Origin: Microcoleaceae cyanobacterium UBA11344
GTDB lineage: Bacteria > Cyanobacteriota > Cyanobacteriia > Cyanobacteriales > Microcoleaceae
Direction of reading: 5' to 3'
Length of the DNA stretch: 8,862 nt
Assembly (NCBI GenBank): GCA_003483675.1
Contig: DMYK01000296.1
Location: 1 to 8,862 of the forward strand
The notes beneath the pieces are model-generated. The model searched no databases. It worked only from the letters and a program-made list of their open reading frames with translations, and was not told where the DNA came from. Position numbers and translations under genes: made by a program. This document shows positions 1 through 5,013 of this stretch, in pieces. Every line of letters begins with the position of its first letter. The first letter of the stretch is position 1.

Positions 1-2142
1 AATCGGTTGAGCGTCAGACTGCGGTGGAGAAGGCAGAGAGATTTGACGGGCGATCGCATCTAAGGATTTTAACATAATTTGGCGACAAGTGCGATCGACC
101 TCGGCAAAAGCTAGATTAGCATCAATGTAAACTTGGGCGATCGCAGAACCGGGCAAAATATCATGAAATTGGTTAAACAAAACCTGTTTCCAACTTGTTT
201 CTAATTCAGACTTCGGATAAATTGCACCCGCACAAATTGTGGCGAAGGAAGACAGCAACTCCGCTTGATAAAGCAATTCTTCGCAGCGGCGGTTTTGGCG
301 CTTTTGATCCGCGCGAGTCGTGTAACAACCCCGGTGAAATTCTAGGTAAAGTTCATCTTTCCAAATGGGGAGACGGGGAAGAATAGTTTTAAAATCAGAA
401 ATTTCATTGAAATTCTTGGCTTCAAACTCAGACAAATTTTCGACAACTTCATCTTTCAAAATCGGCTTATTTTCCCAATTTAAAGCAGCGCCTGCTGACT
501 CAGACTGTAAAATTTCCGGTAAAAACTGACTCTCAATCAAAGATAGATAATCAACCGCTTTAGCAAACTGTAAACTTGGGAAAAAAGGCGACATTTCCCA
601 GCGTTTCATCACCTCCAACATATCACGAGTCGGGCCGCCACCGTGGTCGCCAACTCCCGGTAGCCAAAAAGCAGATTGCAAACCAGTTTTAAATTGCCAA
701 TCAAAAGTATAATTTGCCATTTTCACAGATTCTATACCTTCGCCGATCGCCGCAGACATCATACTAAATATTTTAGTACCATCCAACCCTTCCCACAAGA
801 ACACGCCATAGGGAAATTCTGTTGTATCATTCCAGCGTAACTTTTGCGTCACAAAATAGTCAAGGCCACCGGCACGCAAAATTTGAGGTAATTGCCATCC
901 AAAACCAAAAGTATCTGGTAGCCAAACTACCCGCATCAATTCACCAAACTTTTCTTGCGCGTAACGCTGACCATAAAAAACTTGTCGCACCATTGATTCA
1001 GCAGAAATTAAGTTTAAATCCGGTTCCACCCACAGCCCGCCAACAACTTCCCAAAGTCCAGCAGCAACCTGTTTTTTAATAGCCGTAAATAAGTCCGGCC
1101 GATGTTCTTCAATCCAAGCATAAAGTGCAGGAGTCGAATGACAGAAAATCAAATCAGGAAACTCTGATTGCAACTTCAATACTGACTCAAAAGTCCGCTC
1201 TGCAGCTGACCAAGTTTCCTCGATTGGCCACAGCCATGCTAAGTCTAAATGAGCATGACCTAACAAATAGATTTCACCTATATATATAGATGTAGATAAT
1301 TTTTCTCCACCCTCTCCAATGACAAAAACCAGATGATTTTCTCTTCTCTCTGCGCTCTCTGCGCTCTCTGTGGTTCCATCCTTTAAATCCCTCGGAACAT
1401 CCCGCAGACATCCCAGCAAATTTTGTCGTAAAACAGCAAGAGAACGATCGAACTTTTGTCGATCGCACAAAACCGACCAATCAATCAACCCAACTTCCCG
1501 GGCAATTTCAGATTTCAGCGTTTCCCTCTTTACAATAAACGCTTGATGTGCTACTATTTGATTAGGGGAGTATGGGAATTTTAAATTTGCCAAATTGCGA
1601 GTCAGAAAATTTTGCAAAATCTCCAATTCATCAGCCACAAAACCAGGGTCGAGACCAGAATCAGCAGATTCATAGAAACAAATCGATCGCACCAAAGCAC
1701 CGGAATCATGACCAGGACTAACTAACCGTAAAATTACTAAAAATTCATCTCCCGGAATTGCGGAATCTGTCAGCAAAACACGATCGGAACAATCAAATAA
1801 ATCTCCCTGTCCAACTAACTCGCCGTTGACAAAAATCTGAGCATCTTCGGCCCACCAAGTCAAGCCCAGCAGTAAGCGCAAACCAGTTACAGGATAGCCG
1901 TGCAAATTGTTAGGAATTAGAAAATGCTGTCCCAAATGTAAAACTTGTTTACCAGAGGGCCAAGCAATATGCCCTTTCTCGTTAAGTTCGGCAACTTGCC
2001 AGTTACAAATATTTACATAATCCACCGCCGAGTCGCAATCCGAATATCTCCAGCCAGATTGAACCTCAACTCGACTGAGGTGGCGCAACTTTGCGATAGA
2101 TTCAGAAATATTATTGCTAGCAGGTGGTACAGAAGCGCTCAT
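1..2142 (-). CDS. Alpha-mannosidase, glycoside hydrolase family 38 (3' end beyond window)
   Basis: I translated this from the reverse complement; 714 codons are open from ATG at 2142 to the window edge. The N-terminal part (about residues 65-155, including VLHLGQHFLIPNNLHGYP) resembles the beta-sandwich domain that precedes the catalytic domain in Ams1/MAN2C1-type enzymes. The GH38 core follows: GHAHLDLAWLWPIEETW at 295-311, with H298 and D300 as expected zinc ligands; WLPDTFGFGWQLPQI, with D410 as the expected catalytic nucleophile; EFHRGCYTT near 605-613; and NQFHDILPGS, with H660 as a further metal ligand. The family hydrolyses terminal alpha-mannosidic bonds by a retaining, metal-dependent mechanism. 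No signal peptide is visible, so a cytoplasmic enzyme is likely, perhaps in glycan or reserve turnover. Relatives run to about 1000 residues, so roughly a third is missing at the left edge. ATG at 2142 has no clear ribosome binding site; an in-frame TTG 48 bases upstream, after a TAG, is a weaker alternative. Residues 257-268 derive from a DNA repeat. Confidence 0.96.
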   Translation of the reverse strand, partial: MSASVPPASNNISESIAKLRHLSRVEVQSGWRYSDCDSAVDYVNICNWQVAELNEKGHIAWPSGKQVLHLGQHFLIPNNLHGYPVTGLRLLLGLTWWAEDAQIFVNGELVGQGDLFDCSDRVLLTDSAIPGDEFLVILRLVSPGHDSGALVRSICFYESADSGLDPGFVADELEILQNFLTRNLANLKFPYSPNQIVAHQAFIVKRETLKSEIAREVGLIDWSVLCDRQKFDRSLAVLRQNLLGCLRDVPRDLKDGTTESAESAERRENHLVFVIGEGGEKLSTSIYIGEIYLLGHAHLDLAWLWPIEETWSAAERTFESVLKLQSEFPDLIFCHSTPALYAWIEEHRPDLFTAIKKQVAAGLWEVVGGLWVEPDLNLISAESMVRQVFYGQRYAQEKFGELMRVVWLPDTFGFGWQLPQILRAGGLDYFVTQKLRWNDTTEFPYGVFLWEGLDGTKIFSMMSAAIGEGIESVKMANYTFDWQFKTGLQSAFWLPGVGDHGGGPTRDMLEVMKRWEMSPFFPSLQFAKAVDYLSLIESQFLPEILQSESAGAALNWENKPILKDEVVENLSEFEAKNFNEISDFKTILPRLPIWKDELYLEFHRGCYTTRADQKRQNRRCEELLYQAELLSSFATICAGAIYPKSELETSWKQVLFNQFHDILPGSAIAQVYIDANLAFAEVDRTCRQIMLKSLDAIARQISLPSPPQSDAQPI
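1346..1372 (-). repeat. Tandem 9-mer repeat inside the mannosidase gene
   Basis: On the minus strand the units are CACAGAGAG, CGCAGAGAG and CGCAGAGAG, followed by AAGAG. This resembles a purine-rich CACAGAG/CGCAGAG repeat that I recall as dispersed between genes in filamentous cyanobacteria. Here it is read in frame as residues 257-268 (TTESAESAERRE), in the linker between the N-terminal beta domain and the GH38 catalytic domain. The frame is open on both sides. Confidence 0.6.
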
Positions 2143-2290
2143 ATTTCGGTAAAATTTGTAATAGGGTTCGCACAGGATGCAATTTGTCAAAAGCTAGCCC
2201 AAGCTTAGGGCAGTTGTTAGTCCAAGTGCAGCAATCTCGAATTAATATCCAGTCTTGATTTTACCGTAAAATTTAGTCAATCCGGCGCGA
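2143..2290. other. Divergent intergenic region between mannosidase and 704-residue gene
   Basis: The two flanking start codons point away from each other, so both promoters should lie in these 148 bases. I found no convincing -35/-10 pair and no Shine-Dalgarno sequence before either start. Two similar AT-rich words, GGTAAAATTTGT at 2148-2159 and CCGTAAAATTTAGT near 2263-2276, sit close to the two starts. A small near-palindrome, GCCCAAGCTTAGGGC, lies near 2197-2211. Regulation cannot be stated from this. Confidence 0.4.
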
Positions 2291-4405
2291 ATGTCGATCG
2301 ACTCTCCCGAAAAAATCTCAAATCTTAACTCTCAAATTAAATATATGTCCTCTGGTAACACTGGCCCATATCAAAGCCGACTATTAAATTTTATATCCAG
2401 ACAGTCTCGCCAAGTCACCGATCGATGCGATCGAACTTGGCGAAAAGTGAGATTGACTGCGCTTAACGCAACGCAAATTCTGCTTTACCCAGTTTACCTG
2501 ATTGTGCAAAGTTCGCGGATGCTGGGCAGACAACTGCGGGAATCAACCAAAAAAGTAGATTTGCCGGAATTGCAGGAATTTGTCGAGGAGGAAACTCCCA
2601 ATTTGTCGGAAAATTGGTTAGAGATGGAGATTGAGGGGGAAAGTGCGATCGACGAAATTCTGCACATAGCCGAAAATTTGTTGTTACCATCACAAATCTC
2701 GACAGTTACCGAAAGCTTTTCGTTTTTAATCAATCCACCAAAACCGACGGCAAAAGTTGCTGCGGATATGCAGTTGCAGCCGGAAATGCAATTGAGCGGA
2801 AAAATCACAAAGGCACAAAAAATCACAGGCGAAATGCCTGTGTCACAAAGTCAAGAAAAAAGTGCAAATTTATCACTGTTCAAAAATGCTTCAGCCTTAG
2901 AAACTCAATTAAGCGATGCCACAGAAATTGCCAATAAACCGCAAGTTCAAGGAATCGCTACTTTTATACCAGCCCGCACTTTGGTGTTAGTCGGAACTTC
3001 CAATCAAATATTAGATATCTTAACTCCTGAGCAACAGCAACTTCTCGAAGGGCGAATAATTTGGGAAGTCGCCAACTCCGGGCCACAACGGCGGGAAATT
3101 GCCGAAAAAGAGTTAAAATTTAATCTGGGTTTAGAGTCGGCTGCGCGAACATCTCAACTTCCGCCGGTTCGCGGTTTTTGGCAACTGATGACTTGGGTAC
3201 AAAGTAGCCCGGTTGCGGTGAAAAGAAATCAGTTTGGAGAATCAATCTTTGCGGTCAAAAAAGCAATTAATGCTAGTGTTAATGACAATTTAATCTTAGC
3301 TCAAAAAGCCAGGGCTCAAATAGCAGGATTAAAAGTCGATCGACAAGCAATTGCCGCAGCGAATTCGATCGACCAAAATACCTCAGAATTAGAAACAAGT
3401 TTTAATGGTAAGTTCGATCGAGCTGCGAATATTCTCTCCTTTGTCACATTAGTCGATCGCGCCGCAGCCAACCTGGAAGAATTCAGCTTGCCGCCAGTAT
3501 CAAAAATCACCGCTGCCTTAACAGAAAATCAGCCGGCAAAAATACTTGATCCAGCCAGCCCCAACACGAATTTAAGCCCTTCCGCCCGCGAAATCCTCGA
3601 AAAATACGCTCGAAACATCGAAAACATGATTTGGTCGTCAGTAGACCAGCTCCTCGGCAAAGAAACAGCAGCCAGTGATAATACTGAGAAAGCCGTAGCA
3701 ATTAAGTATTATTTAGAACAACAAAACAAGATAAATACGGAGAAGGTGGAGAGCGATCGACCTTGGCTGAATTGGCAAGACTTATTTGGGGAGCCAGCAC
3801 CAGCGCCTGTAGGGGCGGTGCCTCTGGGCCCGCCCTCCCCAGCCCAAGAGCCTATATCACAACTCAGCACAAAAGTCAACCATGAGAGCAAAGAATTAGA
3901 AACATTGCCCGAAGGTCGATCGGTCAACCTCCGCACCTCTCCTTACCCGGAAGCAATTCAAGCCCTGGTCGCGCAGCTAAAACGAAGCTTGCTCACAAAA
4001 GTGGAAAAAAGTCAACCCCAAAAAGGCTCAGATTTAACAATTACTCAAAAAAATAGCTCCGTAGTCGCAGCGGCTGGAACTCAACAGCAAAAACCAACAG
4101 CCCCGAACAACGCACAAATCAGCCAGTCTCCAGCAGTCACAACCGTGGAAACCAGCAGATTCGTAGCCACCAGCACCACTGCTTCGGCCCTGGAACCTCA
4201 AAACAACAGCGCGGACACCAAACAGGAGGGCGACTACTTAGAAACAAAAGCAGTATCAGTGGGATACATTAAGCACCCGCTAGAACAAGTGCTCGAATGG
4301 CTGGATCAAATCATGCTGCGCCTAGAAACAATCGCGGTGGAAGTCTGGGAATGGGCAAAAACCAACTTGCCAAAAATCAACAACAGCAAAGATAAAATTG
4401 ACTAA
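2291..4405 (+). CDS. Unknown 704-residue cyanobacterial-type protein, possibly membrane-associated
   Basis: I do not recognise a catalytic family. Residues 25-85 are basic and then hydrophobic, with NATQILLYPVYLIVQSSRML at 59-78; this could be a membrane-associated helix but is not a classic signal peptide. Residues 221-310 look folded (FIPARTLVLVGTSNQILDIL, then an E/Q/R-rich helix and PPVRGFWQLMTWVQSSP). Residues 311-455 look mostly helical. Residues 500-645 are low-complexity and rich in P, Q, S and T. Two short conserved-looking blocks stand out: RPWLNWQDLFGEP at 490-502 and a tryptophan-rich amphipathic end, GYIKHPLEQVLEWLDQIM, from 658. The pattern of ordered ends joined by a variable linker suggests a scaffold or adaptor at a membrane, which is inference only. 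ATG 2291 lacks a Shine-Dalgarno sequence; Met19 (2345) is a possible alternative start. Two DNA palindromes are embedded in frame (2824-2842 and 3808-3840). psbI follows after 81 bases. Confidence 0.85.
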   Translation: MSIDSPEKISNLNSQIKYMSSGNTGPYQSRLLNFISRQSRQVTDRCDRTWRKVRLTALNATQILLYPVYLIVQSSRMLGRQLRESTKKVDLPELQEFVEEETPNLSENWLEMEIEGESAIDEILHIAENLLLPSQISTVTESFSFLINPPKPTAKVAADMQLQPEMQLSGKITKAQKITGEMPVSQSQEKSANLSLFKNASALETQLSDATEIANKPQVQGIATFIPARTLVLVGTSNQILDILTPEQQQLLEGRIIWEVANSGPQRREIAEKELKFNLGLESAARTSQLPPVRGFWQLMTWVQSSPVAVKRNQFGESIFAVKKAINASVNDNLILAQKARAQIAGLKVDRQAIAAANSIDQNTSELETSFNGKFDRAANILSFVTLVDRAAANLEEFSLPPVSKITAALTENQPAKILDPASPNTNLSPSAREILEKYARNIENMIWSSVDQLLGKETAASDNTEKAVAIKYYLEQQNKINTEKVESDRPWLNWQDLFGEPAPAPVGAVPLGPPSPAQEPISQLSTKVNHESKELETLPEGRSVNLRTSPYPEAIQALVAQLKRSLLTKVEKSQPQKGSDLTITQKNSSVVAAAGTQQQKPTAPNNAQISQSPAVTTVETSRFVATSTTASALEPQNNSADTKQEGDYLETKAVSVGYIKHPLEQVLEWLDQIMLRLETIAVEVWEWAKTNLPKINNSKDKID
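2824..2842 (+). repeat. Palindrome embedded in coding sequence (CACAGGC-GCCTGTG)
   Basis: A perfect 7-bp inverted repeat (CACAGGC at 2824-2830, GCCTGTG at 2836-2842) has a 5-base spacer and is followed by TCACA. It resembles the CACAGGC...GCCTGTG-CCACA type of small palindrome I recall as dispersed in cyanobacterial genomes. It is read in frame as about residues 178-187 (ITGEMPVSQS) of the 704-residue protein, in a region that looks like a linker. Confidence 0.45.
3808..3840 (+). repeat. GC-rich palindrome embedded in coding sequence (TGTAGGGGCGG type)
   Basis: The segment begins TGTAGGGGCGG and holds an imperfect hairpin, GGGCGGTGCC (3813-3822) against GGCCCGCCC (3827-3835), with a 4-base loop and one bulge. 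It is much more GC-rich than the AT-leaning gene around it. It is read as residues 506-517, PVGAVPLGPPSP, extending the Pro/Ala-rich linker that starts at residue 501. The intergenic hairpin at 4625-4648 begins with the same TTGTAGGGGC/TGTAGGGGC word, so both probably belong to one dispersed repeat family. Confidence 0.55.
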
Positions 4406-4473
4406 TCTTTCGCATATGATAAAAAAGTTGCTACAACAGCAGCAGCAAGTCAACTCAGCATTATCGTATTCTT

Positions 4474-4477
4474 GGAG
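4474..4477 (+). promoter_or_regulatory. Ribosome binding site of psbI
   Basis: GGAG lies 9 bases before the GTG at 4487. It is the clearest Shine-Dalgarno sequence among the genes of this window and supports GTG as the real start of psbI. Confidence 0.7.
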
Positions 4478-4486
4478 ACTCCCACA

Positions 4487-4603
4487 GTGCTAACCCTCAA
4501 AATCGTAGTTAATATAGTTGTCCTATTCTTTGCTTCCCTGTTCATATTTGGATTTTTGTCCAATGACCCGGCCCGGAACCCCAACCGCAGAGACATGGAA
4601 TAA
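4487..4603 (+). CDS. psbI: Photosystem II reaction centre protein I (PsbI), GTG start
   Basis: The 38-codon frame matches PsbI in length and pattern. It starts V/M-LTLKI, has one hydrophobic transmembrane helix (about residues 6-24: [18 protein letters not shown]), and ends in the hallmark tail [18 protein letters not shown]. PsbI is a single-pass thylakoid membrane subunit that sits beside D1 and helps assemble and stabilise the photosystem II core. The start is GTG, not ATG, with GGAG 9 bases upstream. GTG would still be read as formyl-methionine, giving the normal MLTLKI start. Residue 9 is Asn, where the family usually has an aromatic Tyr, so it is a polar residue near the helix start. 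The gene sits 81 bases after the 704-residue gene and may share its transcript or have its own promoter; I see no good -35/-10 pair in that gap. Confidence 0.92.
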   Translation: MLTLKIVVNIVVLFFASLFIFGFLSNDPARNPNRRDME

Positions 4604-4624
4604 ACGGGTAATCTCGCCCGCATT

Positions 4625-4648
4625 GTAGGGGCGCGCCGCAGCCCCTAC
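4625..4648. repeat. GTAGGGGC palindrome, dispersed repeat or psbI 3' hairpin
   Basis: A perfect 8-bp inverted repeat, GTAGGGGC (4625-4632) and GCCCCTAC (4641-4648), has an 8-base GC-rich loop. It starts 21 bases after the psbI stop. No T-run follows, so it is better seen as a dispersed cyanobacterial repeat that could also protect the psbI mRNA 3' end. Confidence 0.6.
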
Positions 4649-4683
4649 CGCAGATGACCCACTTCCCAAAAATATCTAGAAAA

Positions 4684-4716
4684 AACTTGACCTCGCCCGC
4701 AAGCGAGGTTAGTTTA
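4684..4716 (+). terminator. Hairpin downstream of psbI, possible terminator
   Basis: ACCTCGC (4691-4697) pairs with GCGAGGT (4704-4710) around a 6-base loop. An outer AAACT/AGTTT stem (4684-4688, 4712-4716) extends it across a small internal loop. The right arm ends in TTT but lacks a long T-run, so intrinsic termination is only a possibility. Such a hairpin could also be a 3' stabiliser for the short psbI transcript. Confidence 0.35.
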
Positions 4717-4769
4717 TGCCGAAAGTAAGTTCTGAAAACAGCCATCTTCCGGCCCGCTATCAGCAACCA

Positions 4770-4797
4770 TTGCAAATTTTGGATGTTGGATTAATAT
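4770..4797 (+). promoter_or_regulatory. Possible promoter for the LptD-like gene
   Basis: TTGCAA (4770-4775) and TAATAT (4792-4797) are separated by 16 bases, a plausible sigma-70-type pair. It would give a leader of about 210 bases that includes the heptamer array. The surrounding AT-rich sequence makes chance matches likely. Confidence 0.25.
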
Positions 4798-4959
4798 TTA
4801 AAGGCTTGCTTTGTAAATGCAAAAATTTAGATGCAAAAATTTTTAATGATTTGTCTGGCAAAAATTAATTCCACACAAAACCAAGGAACCGGCAATCTAA
4901 GAATTCAACCAAAATCCACAGACCAGCAAAAAGCATTCACCAGCATTTTTAATTTCTTC

Positions 4960-4991
4960 AATCTAAAATCTAAAATCTAAAATCTAAAATC
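4960..4991. repeat. AATCTAA heptanucleotide tandem repeat
   Basis: Four consecutive AATCTAA units plus a partial AATC end at 4991, 22 bases before the ATG of the LptD-like gene. Short tandem heptamers of this kind are a known feature of filamentous cyanobacterial genomes. One unit supplies the in-frame TAA (4978-4980) that bounds the possible N-terminus of the next gene. Confidence 0.75.
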
Positions 4992-5013
4992 GGTTGACTC
5001 ACATTTTGTAATT

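Larger units (their letters stand above)
4604..5013. other. Intergenic region between psbI and the LptD-like gene
   Basis: I see no further gene in these 410 bases. They hold a GC palindrome (4625-4648), a second hairpin (4684-4716), a possible promoter (4770-4797), a 12-base direct repeat ATGCAAAAATTT at 4817-4828 and 4831-4842, and an AATCTAA heptamer array (about 4960-4991). The second half is strongly AT-rich. Confidence 0.5.

Noticed and set aside
822..1079. Plus-strand open frame of 85 codons
   Set aside because: It is antisense to the GH38 catalytic domain, whose conserved motifs (such as DTFGFGWQLPQI) are read on the other strand.
1945..2208. Plus-strand open frame of 87 codons across the mannosidase start
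   Set aside because: It overlaps the real N-terminus in antisense, has no ribosome binding site and no recognisable protein features.
4399..4420. TTGACT and TATGAT before psbI as a promoter
   Set aside because: The spacing is only 10 bases, far from the usual 16-19, and the first box overlaps the stop codon of the preceding gene.
4994..4999. TTGACT before the LptD-like gene as a -35 box
   Set aside because: A matching -10 box would fall inside the coding sequence, and none is visible there.
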